A program made the position numbers and the translations under genes. DNA of 64,000 nucleotides from the NCBI RefSeq assembly GCF_047495555.1, contig NZ_CP166866.1:2104001-2168000 (forward strand), in the 5' to 3' direction. This DNA is from Methanobacterium_D sp040373355 (GTDB lineage: Archaea; Methanobacteriota; Methanobacteria; Methanobacteriales; Methanobacteriaceae). Shown in pieces: positions 38,238 through 46,865 of this stretch (positions within the stretch are counted from its first letter, which is position 1; every line of letters starts with the position of its first letter). The notes beneath the pieces are model-generated. The model saw only the letters and a list, made by a program, of their open reading frames with translations, ran no database searches and was not told the DNA's origin.

Positions 38238-38465
38238 ATGGTAAAAGTTACAAAAAAATATCAGGTTACCATTCCAAGAGAAGTTAGAGAAGATCTCCAT
38301 ATCCATCAAGGAGACAATGTTATTTTTGTTAAAAACCGAGATGGTAACTGGATAATGATGACAACAGATGAATTAAACTCAAAGATGATAGAGTCTTCTT
38401 CAGATATTAATAAGAATGAATCAGAAGAAGGATTTAAAAAGGAGTTGAAAGTCTGGACGCATTAG
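38238..38465 (+). CDS. AbrB/SpoVT-type antitoxin (VapB-like)
   Basis: A 75-residue protein with the swapped-hairpin AbrB fold: MVKVTKKYQVTIPREVREDL (1-20), then HIHQGDNVIFVKNRDGNWIM. The polar, acidic tail would bind and block the toxin. The gene stops 10 bases before the GTG start of a PIN-domain gene, the usual antitoxin-toxin order. The repeats upstream are likely its own operators. Confidence 0.85.
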   Translation: MVKVTKKYQVTIPREVREDLHIHQGDNVIFVKNRDGNWIMMTTDELNSKMIESSSDINKNESEEGFKKELKVWTH

Positions 38466-38475
38466 GAGGAGAAAA

Positions 38476-38856
38476 GTGAAATTCGTTCTTGATACTTCTG
38501 TATTTAACAGTAAAAGGTTCTTTAACTGGCTTCTTATTTCAAAAGAACAAAAATTTTTACCAATGATTGCTTATATGGAGTATCTCCATCATCATCTTAA
38601 AAAAGGAAACACTGAATCCATGGTAGATGCATTCTTAGAGCAAATGAATATCACTGTTGTACCCCTTGGAAAAAAAGAAGCCATAAAATCAGCTGAAAGT
38701 GGATTTAATGACCCGCATTTTATTAAAAACATTCGAGACTATGCTATAGCATCTACTGCTATCAGTTTAAATGCAAAACTCGTTACAAACAATATAGAAC
38801 ATTTTAAGTGGCTTGAAAATAGTATAACACCCGATGAAGTGATTAAAAAATATTAA
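38476..38856 (+). CDS. PIN-domain toxin (VapC-like)
   Basis: A 126-residue PIN-domain protein, expected to be a Mg-dependent ribonuclease. The conserved acids are Asp6 (FVLDTSVF), Glu36 (AYMEY), and the Asp of IRDYAIASTA with AKLVTNNIEHF near the end. It starts at GTG after a strong AGGAGGAG ribosome binding site. It is paired with the AbrB-type antitoxin. The RNA target is unknown; members typically cut tRNA or rRNA. Confidence 0.85.
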   Translation: MKFVLDTSVFNSKRFFNWLLISKEQKFLPMIAYMEYLHHHLKKGNTESMVDAFLEQMNITVVPLGKKEAIKSAESGFNDPHFIKNIRDYAIASTAISLNAKLVTNNIEHFKWLENSITPDEVIKKY

Positions 38857-38877
38857 AAAATTTCTTTTAAAATTTAA

Positions 38878-41184
38878 TTATTTAATAGGGATACTAAAAT
38901 AAAAAGTAGAACCCACACCAAACTCAGACTCAACCCAAACACGACCACCGTGACTGTCTATAATCCTTTTAACAATAGCTAAACCAATTCCTGCACCTTC
39001 ATACTCTCCAATCGCATGCAGACGTTTAAATACTTCAAATATTCGGTCCGAATATTGTTCTTCTAATCCAATACCGTTATCAGCAACTGAAAATACATAT
39101 TCACCTTCTTTTTCCTGTACTGAAATATGAATTTTCGGTTTAACATCTTCTTTACGGAATTTTAATGCATTTCCTATTAAATTTTGGAAGACTCTTGTAA
39201 TCTGACTTTCATCAGCAACAATATTAGGTAAGAATTCATGAGTTACTTCAGCATGACATTCTTCTATTGAGGAATTCAAATTAGTTATCGCATGATCTAA
39301 AGCTTCTTCAGCATTAAATTCTTTAAATTCTTTTCCTGGTGTTCCAACACGAGAATAATCCAGTAATCCCTGAATCATACCCTTCATTCGCTTGGAACCA
39401 CTAACCATATAATCAATAAACTCATCAGCATCAGAATCTAATTCTTCACCATAACGTCTTTTAAGCAGTCCCGCATAACTGCCCATTGTACGGAGAGGTT
39501 CTTGAAGGTCATGACTTGTAATGTAAGCAAAACTTTGTAATTCTTCATTCGAGCGTTTTAGTTCATTTATAGCATTTTTAAGTTCCTTGGTACGCTCCTG
39601 AACTTGTTCTTCAAGATGGTCACGTGCCTGTTTTAATTCTTTTTCAGCTTTTTTATGTTCAGTAATATTATAGTAATTGCAAATAATCATTTTAATATTG
39701 TTATTTTTATCTAATATTGGCTCAGCACTTATAAGCAACCATTTAAGATTATCATCTCCAGGATTACGCACGCTAACAAGTTGATTCTTGACTGACTTAC
39801 CTGTTATCGCCACTTTTCTTACTGGATGTTCATCAACTGGTAATAGTTTACCATCTTCACCATATACTTCCCATTGGCCCCAGTCCTGACTATTAACATT
39901 TAAAATATCTAGCTCACTACTTAAACCGAATATTTCCATAAAAGCAGGGTTAACTAAATCAAATTTACCAGTTTCATCTACCAGTGCAACTCCAGAATCT
40001 AAGTTTTGAACAAGCACTTGAAATTGAGCCTCACTTTTTCTTAATTCTTCTTCAGCCTCTTTACGATCAGTAATGTCATTAAAAATTATAGCGACTTTTC
40101 GACTTTCTTCTCCACCAATTTTAAAAGCATAACCTTCATAAATTCTACCTAAACCTTCTGCGTAGTTAATATAACGCTGGGGCTCGCCGGTTAAAGCAAT
40201 ATTACCATATAATTGAATCCAGTATTCTTCAATATCTGGAACAAAGTCTTTTATTGTCTTACATATTGCATTTTTTAATCCAGTTTGGTTTTCAAAGGCA
40301 GGATTAATCTCTAAAAAGCGATAATCAATAGGTTTATTATCAGCATCAAAAATTAATTCTATAATGCAGAATCCTTCATCAATAGAATTAAATAAAGTTC
40401 GGTATTTTTCTTCGCTTTTGCGAAGTGATTCCTCTAGTTTCCTGCGTTCAGTTACATCCTGAAATACAATAGCAAACTGGCCTTTATTTGGACTGTAACA
40501 ATAAACATCATAATAACGACCAGTATCCTCATTATATTGAGTAAAAGTTTCTTCCTCACTTGTTAAAGCTACTCTGCAGTACCTATTAGTCCATTCTTTT
40601 TCTAGATTTGGAAGCACTTGTCCCATCGGCTTTCCTATTATATCTTCACGTTTAAGACCACTTTGTTTTTGGAAAGCATCGTTAATTTCAATAAAGCGAA
40701 AATCAACAGGATTTCCATTTTTATCGAGTATTGGTTCGCCTAATGCAAATCCTTCAGTCATGTTAGAAAATAGTGATTTATATTGCGTTTCACTTGATTT
40801 TAAAGATTCTTCAGCTTTCTTACGTTCAGTAACATCTGTTGATAGGATGATAATGCCTTCGGGTATGGGTTCTATTTTTGCTTCAAACCATGTTTTACTG
40901 CCCTCTGGAAAAGTAAACTCATTTTCAAATGAAACAGATATCCTTTCATTCATACATTTTTCAAATTTAGAAAAAAGTTCTGTTTTTTCAATGCCAGGAT
41001 ATACTTCCATTACAGTTTTTCCCAAAATAAAATCCTTTTTTGCATTACTTTGTTCGGCTGCAGCATCATTAACATAAATATAAACCCAATCAGGACTTAT
41101 TATTTGAAATCCTTCTATTAAATTATCAAAAATAGTATAATCTCTAATTAATGATGAAAACTTATCTCTCTCCTCTTTAGCCAT
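38878..41184 (-). CDS. Multi-PAS sensor histidine kinase
   Basis: A 768-residue cytoplasmic sensor with no membrane segment. Four PAS domains run from about 15-120, 130-250, 258-378 and 385-510; the second and third share an insertion (ILDKNGNPVDFRFIEIN and IFDADNKPIDYRFLEIN) indicating duplication. A coiled segment (HLEEQVQERTKELKNAINEL) leads to the kinase: phospho-accepting His in YITSHDLQEPLRTMGSYAGL (about residue 557), N-box NLIGNALKFRKED, DNGIGLEEQYSDRIFEVFKR and the glycine-rich GAGIGLAIVKRIIDSHGG. The ligand is unknown. No response regulator gene is adjacent; the REC protein at 5.8 kb is the only one in the window. Confidence 0.92.
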   Translation of the reverse strand: MAKEERDKFSSLIRDYTIFDNLIEGFQIISPDWVYIYVNDAAAEQSNAKKDFILGKTVMEVYPGIEKTELFSKFEKCMNERISVSFENEFTFPEGSKTWFEAKIEPIPEGIIILSTDVTERKKAEESLKSSETQYKSLFSNMTEGFALGEPILDKNGNPVDFRFIEINDAFQKQSGLKREDIIGKPMGQVLPNLEKEWTNRYCRVALTSEEETFTQYNEDTGRYYDVYCYSPNKGQFAIVFQDVTERRKLEESLRKSEEKYRTLFNSIDEGFCIIELIFDADNKPIDYRFLEINPAFENQTGLKNAICKTIKDFVPDIEEYWIQLYGNIALTGEPQRYINYAEGLGRIYEGYAFKIGGEESRKVAIIFNDITDRKEAEEELRKSEAQFQVLVQNLDSGVALVDETGKFDLVNPAFMEIFGLSSELDILNVNSQDWGQWEVYGEDGKLLPVDEHPVRKVAITGKSVKNQLVSVRNPGDDNLKWLLISAEPILDKNNNIKMIICNYYNITEHKKAEKELKQARDHLEEQVQERTKELKNAINELKRSNEELQSFAYITSHDLQEPLRTMGSYAGLLKRRYGEELDSDADEFIDYMVSGSKRMKGMIQGLLDYSRVGTPGKEFKEFNAEEALDHAITNLNSSIEECHAEVTHEFLPNIVADESQITRVFQNLIGNALKFRKEDVKPKIHISVQEKEGEYVFSVADNGIGLEEQYSDRIFEVFKRLHAIGEYEGAGIGLAIVKRIIDSHGGRVWVESEFGVGSTFYFSIPIK

Positions 41185-41718
41185 GAAATCACCGAAATTA
41201 AGTAATTGTTATATATAAAGTAATAAGTAGTTAAAATTTTTGTAAAATTAATTTTAAAAATTAAATAGGAGTTTTTTGCATTATCTTGTTAAATTTGGCC
41301 ATTTATATTAAATCTTTTTAGTAATTATTCATCCCACTATTTTTATGTTTATTATTAAATTTAATTCGTTAAAGCTTGATTAAACGAAGTAATGAAGAAT
41401 TAGATATTTCAAAATAAAAAAAAAGCAATTCACTTCATCTGCAAAAATTTTGCAAAATCATTGTTTTTAAATCATTACCTATATATGTAAATATCCCAAT
41501 TTGCTACTTTTTATAAATTTATATTTAAAATGAATTCTGTAAGTATTCACAAATTAAAAATCAATGACATTTCAGTAAATTTTTGCTAAATTTTTCCAAA
41601 AATACTATTAAAACAAAAATAATCAAATGTATTTCAAGTAAATTAAAATAAAATAGGAGGCATCCCCCTAACCGAAGTCAGAGGGAATGACAGTGTTGAG
41701 AAATTAGCCTCAGCTTAA
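41185..41718. other. Intergenic region between the kinase promoter and the lon 3' end
   Basis: This 534-base spacer holds no supported gene. Its right end contains the hairpin at 41661-41689 downstream of lon; the left end must carry the promoter of the histidine kinase. The rest is AT-rich, with short poly-A and poly-T runs. Confidence 0.5.
41661..41689 (-). terminator. Hairpin with UUCG loop downstream of lon
   Basis: On the minus strand, 30 bases after the lon stop, CATTCCCTCTGAC and GTTAGGGGGATG pair around the tetraloop TTCG: CTGAC with GTTAG (one G-T pair), a bulged T, then CATTCCC with GGGGATG (one T-G pair), 12 pairs in all. CCTCCTATTTTATTTTAATTT follows in two T-rich blocks. This suits transcript termination or 3'-end protection. 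Confidence 0.6.
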
Positions 41719-44097
41719 TTAAGCTCCAGCCCCACCTGTCAGGGAACCTGCTCCAATTTCAAGCATCATAGGTTTAGGTAATTCTATACCTATTGTTTCT
41801 TTTATGACATCTTCCACTGTTTCAACAAGGATAAACTCTAATTCATCCTGAACATCTTTTGGTATGTCATCTATGTCTTTCTCATTATCTTTTGGTAAGA
41901 TAACTCTTTTAATTCCTGCGCGGTGAGCTGCAAGAACTTTCTCTTTTATTCCACCAACTGGTAAGACTGCACCTCTAAGTGAAATTTCACCAGTCATTGC
42001 AAGTTTTGGATCCACTTCGTGACCTGTAACAAGGGATGCTATGGTGGTAAGTAATGCAACACCTGCTGATGGGCCGTCTTTTGGAATTGCACCTGATGGA
42101 ACGTGTATGTGTAAGTCCTTCTTGTCAAATTCTGCCTGTTTTAAGTTAAGGGCCATTCTTGAACGGATGAGGCTTTGAGAAATCTTAGCAGATTCCTTCA
42201 TTACATCACCTAATTGACCAGTAAGGGTTAATTTACCATTTCCAGGCATAAATGCACCTTCAATGAATAGAATGTCTCCACCAACTGGAGTCCATGCAAG
42301 ACCTGTTACAACTCCCGGAGGGTTGTTTTTACCTGCTTGACTTATTTTAGCTATTTCATGGCCAAGAATATCGTAAAGCATTTCAGCACGAACTACATAT
42401 GGTAATTCTACTTTTCCAAGAACGATCTTTTCTGATGCAACTCTAGCAACTGTGGATAACTGACGTTTAAGTCCTCTTACACCTGCTTCTCTAGTGTATT
42501 TTTCAATGATGGTTTTAATTGCCTCATCATCAATTTGAAGCTGACTGTCATTTAAACCGTTGTCTTCAAGTACTAAGTCTACTAAATGGTCTCTTGCGAT
42601 TCTAAATTTCTCGTGGCTGGTGTAACTTCCGATTTCGATGACTTCCATACGGTCCCTTAGTGGTCCTGGAATGCCCCTTATATCGTTTGCTGTTGCAATG
42701 AAGAACACATCAGAGAGATCATAAGGAACTTCAAGGTAGTGGTCAGAGAAACTGTTGTTTTGCTCAGGGTCTAATACTTCAAGGAGTGCGCTTGCTGGAT
42801 CTCCACTGTAGGATGCCATAAGCTTATCCACTTCATCTAAGATAAATACTGGATTTCTCTCGCTTGCTCGTTTCATTCCCTGAATTATTCTACCCGGTAA
42901 TGCTCCAAGATAAGTTCTTCTGTGTCCTCTGATTTCAGATTCGTCTTTAACTCCACCAAGACTTATTCTGACATATTTTCTCTCAAGAGCTTCAGCAATA
43001 CTTTTTCCTAAGCTTGTTTTACCAGTTCCCGGAGGTCCAACAAGTAGTAATATAGATCCCTGCTTGTTCTTCTTGAGTTTCATTACAGTTAAATGCTGAA
43101 TAATTCTGTCTTTGACCTTATCAAGTCCGTAATGTTCTTTATCGAGTAATTCTCTTGCTGCTTCTATGTCAATATCTTTAATTTCGCTTTCGCCCCATGG
43201 AAGACTTACTAAGAGGTCAAGGTAGTTCCTGATAACGTTTTCTTCAGAGCTGTGAGGTCCCTGTCTTTCAAGTTTCTTCACTTCTTCTAGAGCAACTTCT
43301 TTAATGTTTTCAGGCATGTTGGCTTCTTCTATTAATTCCCTATAATCTTTTTTGCCGCTTGTTCCTTCTACTTCTTCAAGCTCATCCTGAATAGCTTTTA
43401 ACTGCTCTTTGAGCATGTTTTCCCTGTGCTTTTTGTTCATATCCTCGTTTAGCTTTGCAGCCATTTCCATCTGGAACTTCAGGGATTCTTTTTGGTCAAT
43501 TAATATGTCCATAAATTCCAGGCTCTTTTGTTTAAGTGAACGTGTTTCAAGAAATGCCTGTTTTTCCCCAAGGGACATCATAGTGTGAGGGAATATGTAA
43601 GCAATTGCTTTTGTTATGTCATCCTGCTTGTTGATTTGTTCTACATAAGCTTTTGAGCCTTTGAAGTTCTCACTTATCTCTGCGACGAGGTACTTAATCT
43701 GTTTTAGGATTTCTTTCTGGTTTTCCTCATCTAAATCATTGACATCTGGGCTTAATTTGTAGCTTGCTTTGTAATGTCTTCCATCTGGAATGAATTCTTC
43801 TATTTCTACTCTTTCAAGGATGTCTACATTTAAGTTGTAAAAATCTCTCATTTCTTTAGCTTTTCTGATCCTTACTAACGTTCCTACTTTGTAGAAATCA
43901 TCATCTATATGTAGCTCTTCCTCTTCTTTTTCTTTGATTACTGCTGCAATTCCGTAAAAATCGTCTCTTGCAACGCGGTTATATAATACTCTTCCTACTT
44001 TTTTATCAACCTTTATATTCATGTTGTTTTTATGTAGAAGGACAGTATTTGGGATTAATAATACGGATAATTCTTTGTTAAGGTTCATATCGTTCAT
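41719..44097 (-). CDS. lon: ATP-dependent Lon protease, bacterial (LonA) type
   Basis: A 792-residue LonA protease. It has the N-terminal substrate-binding LON domain (SVLLIPNTVLLHKNNMNIKV), a helical region (about 190-290), the AAA+ domain with GPPGTGKTSLGKSIA (Walker A, about 354-362) and PVFILDEVDK, and the protease domain with catalytic Ser in KDGPSAGVALLTTIA (about 677) and Lys in GGIKEKVLAAHRAG (about 720). It lacks the membrane helices of the LonB usual in archaea. It degrades misfolded and regulatory proteins in the cytosol. An ArsR-type regulator lies upstream on the same strand and may control it. Confidence 0.95.
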   Translation of the reverse strand: MNDMNLNKELSVLLIPNTVLLHKNNMNIKVDKKVGRVLYNRVARDDFYGIAAVIKEKEEEELHIDDDFYKVGTLVRIRKAKEMRDFYNLNVDILERVEIEEFIPDGRHYKASYKLSPDVNDLDEENQKEILKQIKYLVAEISENFKGSKAYVEQINKQDDITKAIAYIFPHTMMSLGEKQAFLETRSLKQKSLEFMDILIDQKESLKFQMEMAAKLNEDMNKKHRENMLKEQLKAIQDELEEVEGTSGKKDYRELIEEANMPENIKEVALEEVKKLERQGPHSSEENVIRNYLDLLVSLPWGESEIKDIDIEAARELLDKEHYGLDKVKDRIIQHLTVMKLKKNKQGSILLLVGPPGTGKTSLGKSIAEALERKYVRISLGGVKDESEIRGHRRTYLGALPGRIIQGMKRASERNPVFILDEVDKLMASYSGDPASALLEVLDPEQNNSFSDHYLEVPYDLSDVFFIATANDIRGIPGPLRDRMEVIEIGSYTSHEKFRIARDHLVDLVLEDNGLNDSQLQIDDEAIKTIIEKYTREAGVRGLKRQLSTVARVASEKIVLGKVELPYVVRAEMLYDILGHEIAKISQAGKNNPPGVVTGLAWTPVGGDILFIEGAFMPGNGKLTLTGQLGDVMKESAKISQSLIRSRMALNLKQAEFDKKDLHIHVPSGAIPKDGPSAGVALLTTIASLVTGHEVDPKLAMTGEISLRGAVLPVGGIKEKVLAAHRAGIKRVILPKDNEKDIDDIPKDVQDELEFILVETVEDVIKETIGIELPKPMMLEIGAGSLTGGAGA

Positions 44098-44160
44098 GGT
44101 ATCACTTTCATGCAGGGACTTCAGCCTAAATGCTTTAAAGCTTTCCCCATAGTTTTTAAC

Positions 44161-44544
44161 CTATGATATTTTATAATTCTTTTCTGGCTTTTCCAGCCTG
44201 TTTTCCTTTTCTAATTTGCTGCATTTAGTTAGCACGCAGCTGAATAAAAAATCAATTTTTTCTTTGTGATTTATAAGTGCTCTCTGATTGAAGGTATAGT
44301 ATATATAGTTACCTCGCTTTTCAGCAGTGAGAATTTTTGCAGTTTTCAGTATTTTAAGATGCTGCGACGCTGCTGGTTGGGTTAAACCCATCATTTTAGC
44401 CATTTGTGTAACGCTGACCTTCTCTAATTCGCCTGAAGTCATTCTGTAGATGAGTAACAACCGGTTAATATTTCCGAGTGCTTTGAACAATTCTTCCAGT
44501 TCTTCAGATAAATCACAGCAGTGTTCAGAATTTACCCTCGGCAT
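44161..44544 (-). CDS. ArsR-family transcription regulator
   Basis: A 127-residue winged-helix regulator. The helix-turn-helix is VSVTQMAKMMGLTQPAASQH followed by LKILKTAKILTAEKRGNYIY and YTF, the typical ArsR recognition helix and wing. The start contains SEHCC, and the C-terminal half SCVLTKCSKLEKE, so cysteines could sense metal or redox state. The ATG is eight bases from a 28-base palindrome containing TATA-like sequence (44552-44579), pointing to autoregulation. The lon gene follows 63 bases downstream on the same strand. Confidence 0.85.
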   Translation of the reverse strand: MPRVNSEHCCDLSEELEELFKALGNINRLLLIYRMTSGELEKVSVTQMAKMMGLTQPAASQHLKILKTAKILTAEKRGNYIYYTFNQRALINHKEKIDFLFSCVLTKCSKLEKENRLEKPEKNYKIS

Positions 44545-44551
44545 GAACTAT

Positions 44552-44579
44552 AAGTATATAAGTATATGCTTATATACTT
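44552..44579. promoter_or_regulatory. Palindrome overlapping the ArsR-family gene promoter
   Basis: AAGTATATAAG and CTTATATACTT form perfect 11-bp arms around TATATG. The arms include TATATA-type sequence and begin eight bases upstream of the regulator ATG, so a bound dimer would block transcription factor access or the start site. ArsR regulators usually bind such symmetric sites. Confidence 0.7.
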
Positions 44580-44714
44580 TTCGATTTCCAAATTTTAAAA
44601 ATTTATTATTTCTAAGTAAGAGTATATATGCCAAAAGTGTTAATATGACTATTTTAAGAGATTTAAAAGTAAAAATATATTATAGATTAGATAAAATCAG
44701 TATGAGGTTAAAAT

Positions 44715-45515
44715 ATGAAGCTTAAATGGAAATTATTTATTATATTACTAGTTGCAAGCATTTTTGGATGGTTTGCTGTATTACCATATACTATAACTCT
44801 CCAAAGTAGTGTATTTCAAAATTTACCCGTGCCCATTTCTGTATTATTAGCAGTACAGTTTATTCAAAGCTTAATTATATTTGTAATTGCTATTTATGCT
44901 GGTCTTTACTTTGCAAAAAAAGTAGGATTGGGTCTTCCAATTATCGAAGGTTGGCTTGAAGGTAAACCAGTTAAAGATTATTTTATATCAATTCTACCTA
45001 TATCTATTATTCTTGGAATTATAGCAGGTATTTTGATAATTGGTTTAGATTATGTATTTTCATTTGCAGGTGTCGTGATTAATATTACATCCGCCCAATT
45101 CACCCCTCCAGCATGGCAAGGTTTATTAGCATCATTCTATGGCGGAATAAATGAAGAAATATTAATGCGCTTGTTTTTAATGACTCTTCTTGTCTGGATA
45201 ACTTTCAAAATAGTTTCTTGGGTATTATCTACATTTAGAAAAATCGAGATTAGAACACCCGGAAAAGCTACAATATGGTTTGCTATCATTTTAGCATCAA
45301 TTATATTTGGAATCGGTCATTTACCAGCTGTTTCTACACTGACTGCGCTAACTCCAATTGTTATTTTGAGGACAGTTATTTTAAACAGTGCTGGTGGAAT
45401 TATCTTTGGATGGCTTTACTGGAAAAAAGGCCTGGAATCAGCTATGATAGCGCATTTTTCAGCAGATATTGTTTTACATGTAATTCCCGCGTTATTAATT
45501 GGTGCTATTTTATAA
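44715..45515 (+). CDS. CPBP-family intramembrane metalloprotease
   Basis: A 266-residue membrane protein with about seven or eight helices, of the CPBP (Abi/CAAX protease) family. The catalytic motifs are NEEILMR (EExxxR, about residues 146-152), FGIGHLPA (FxxxH, about 196-203) and AMIAHFSADIVLH near the C-terminus. Family members cleave prenylated or other membrane proteins, and several confer immunity to peptide toxins. The substrate here is unknown. It is divergent from the ArsR-type regulator gene and could be under the same palindrome's influence, about 135 bases away. Confidence 0.85.
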   Translation: MKLKWKLFIILLVASIFGWFAVLPYTITLQSSVFQNLPVPISVLLAVQFIQSLIIFVIAIYAGLYFAKKVGLGLPIIEGWLEGKPVKDYFISILPISIILGIIAGILIIGLDYVFSFAGVVINITSAQFTPPAWQGLLASFYGGINEEILMRLFLMTLLVWITFKIVSWVLSTFRKIEIRTPGKATIWFAIILASIIFGIGHLPAVSTLTALTPIVILRTVILNSAGGIIFGWLYWKKGLESAMIAHFSADIVLHVIPALLIGAIL

Positions 45516-45639
45516 AACAATACTATTTTTTTCTTTTTATTAAAATATATTAATTTAAAAATAATGTATTTAAATAAAAAAATATTAGGAATTAATTAAT
45601 AAGTCTATCCTTTAAATTAACTGATCTAAAAAATTAAAA

Positions 45640-45659
45640 GATTCCAATTTAATGGAATC
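45640..45659. terminator. Inverted repeat between convergent genes
   Basis: GATTCCA and TGGAATC (7-bp arms) enclose ATTTAA in the 157-base gap between the CPBP protease gene and purA, which converge here. It is followed by A/T runs on both strands, so it may act as a bidirectional terminator. The stem is short, so confidence is modest. Confidence 0.4.
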
Positions 45660-45672
45660 CATAAAAAATAGT

Positions 45673-46695
45673 TTAAAGCAACTCTTTTCTTAAATCAATT
45701 GTATCTTCAAGATCTGGACCTGTTGAAATTATTGTAACTGGAACGCCTGTTTCCCCTTCAATTTCTTCAATGAACCTCTTAATTTCTCCAGAAAGTGCAG
45801 AATAATCTTTTACACGTTCACATTTAGGGAAAAGTCTGTCAACACATGTTAATGCAATTTGAGTAGCTCCATTTATCATACAAGACTCTTTTGCAAGTTC
45901 CATATCAAATGTACCTACTCTCCGTCTTCTACCAGTTACAGTTCCATATTCTTCTAATCCCATTTTTTCAGCTTCTTCTTCTGAAATTTCAGTATTAAAT
46001 GGTCCTGCACCCACACGGGTTATATATGATTTAAAAACAACAATTACATCATCTATTCTTGTTGGTCCTACACCAACATCTGCTGCAAATGTGCTTGCAG
46101 TAGTATCTTTGCTTGTAACATAAGGATAAGTACCATAGTAAAGAGATAAACCAAAACCCTGTGATCCTTCAATAAAAACATCTCTATCATTATCCAATGC
46201 TTCGTTTACTTCACGAGGAACATCAGTGATGTAATCCTTCATTTCTTCGAAATCACCTGCAAGTTTCACGGTCCTGTTTACTCTATCTGCGTTTGCAGGT
46301 CCACATCCAGTTCCAGTACTCCCTATTTTTTTTGATAAGTAATCTGATGCCTGGTCTCTTTCTTTATGTTGTTCTTCGATAATTGCACATCTGTAATCAG
46401 CAAATGTTCTACCTTTTACATTATATTTGTTTAGGTAATCAAGTTCATGCATGAAAACCTGCGGATCTACGAGTACTCCTGCCCCAATAAGCAGTCTTGC
46501 ATCTTTGTAGAAAAATCCTGATGGAGTTAACCTTAATCCGTATTTATCTCCCCTAAATTCGACAGAATGGCCTGCGTTTGGACCTACTCCTGCTCTTGCT
46601 ATAATATCTGGTTTATCATTGTAACAGAGGTAAGTGATGCATTTTCCTTTACCCTCATCACCCCAGCCACCACCGACTAATATACTACATGTCAT
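45673..46695 (-). CDS. purA: Adenylosuccinate synthetase
   Basis: A 340-residue enzyme joining IMP and aspartate with GTP to form adenylosuccinate, the first committed step to AMP. The P-loop-like GGGWGDEGKGKCITYL (8-23) carries the catalytic Asp, GPNAGHSVEF the catalytic His, and TGTGCGPANADRV and GSQGFGLSLYYGTYPYVTS are family blocks. The length matches the short archaeal form; bacterial enzymes have about 430 residues. The ATG follows GGAGAGC. It is the first gene of the core region and lies alone. Confidence 0.95.
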   Translation of the reverse strand: MTCSILVGGGWGDEGKGKCITYLCYNDKPDIIARAGVGPNAGHSVEFRGDKYGLRLTPSGFFYKDARLLIGAGVLVDPQVFMHELDYLNKYNVKGRTFADYRCAIIEEQHKERDQASDYLSKKIGSTGTGCGPANADRVNRTVKLAGDFEEMKDYITDVPREVNEALDNDRDVFIEGSQGFGLSLYYGTYPYVTSKDTTASTFAADVGVGPTRIDDVIVVFKSYITRVGAGPFNTEISEEEAEKMGLEEYGTVTGRRRRVGTFDMELAKESCMINGATQIALTCVDRLFPKCERVKDYSALSGEIKRFIEEIEGETGVPVTIISTGPDLEDTIDLRKELL

Positions 46696-46865
46696 TTTAT
46701 GCTCTCCAAATTTCTTTGCCTCTTTTATTTTTGGAAGAGCATAATAAAAACCTTTCCCTATTAAAAATAATTTAAATGTTTGTAATACCTAAATCTTAAA
46801 AAATTAAATAAATTATTTCTTTGATTTATTCTTTCAAAATTAGGCTGTAATGTTCCTAATTACTG

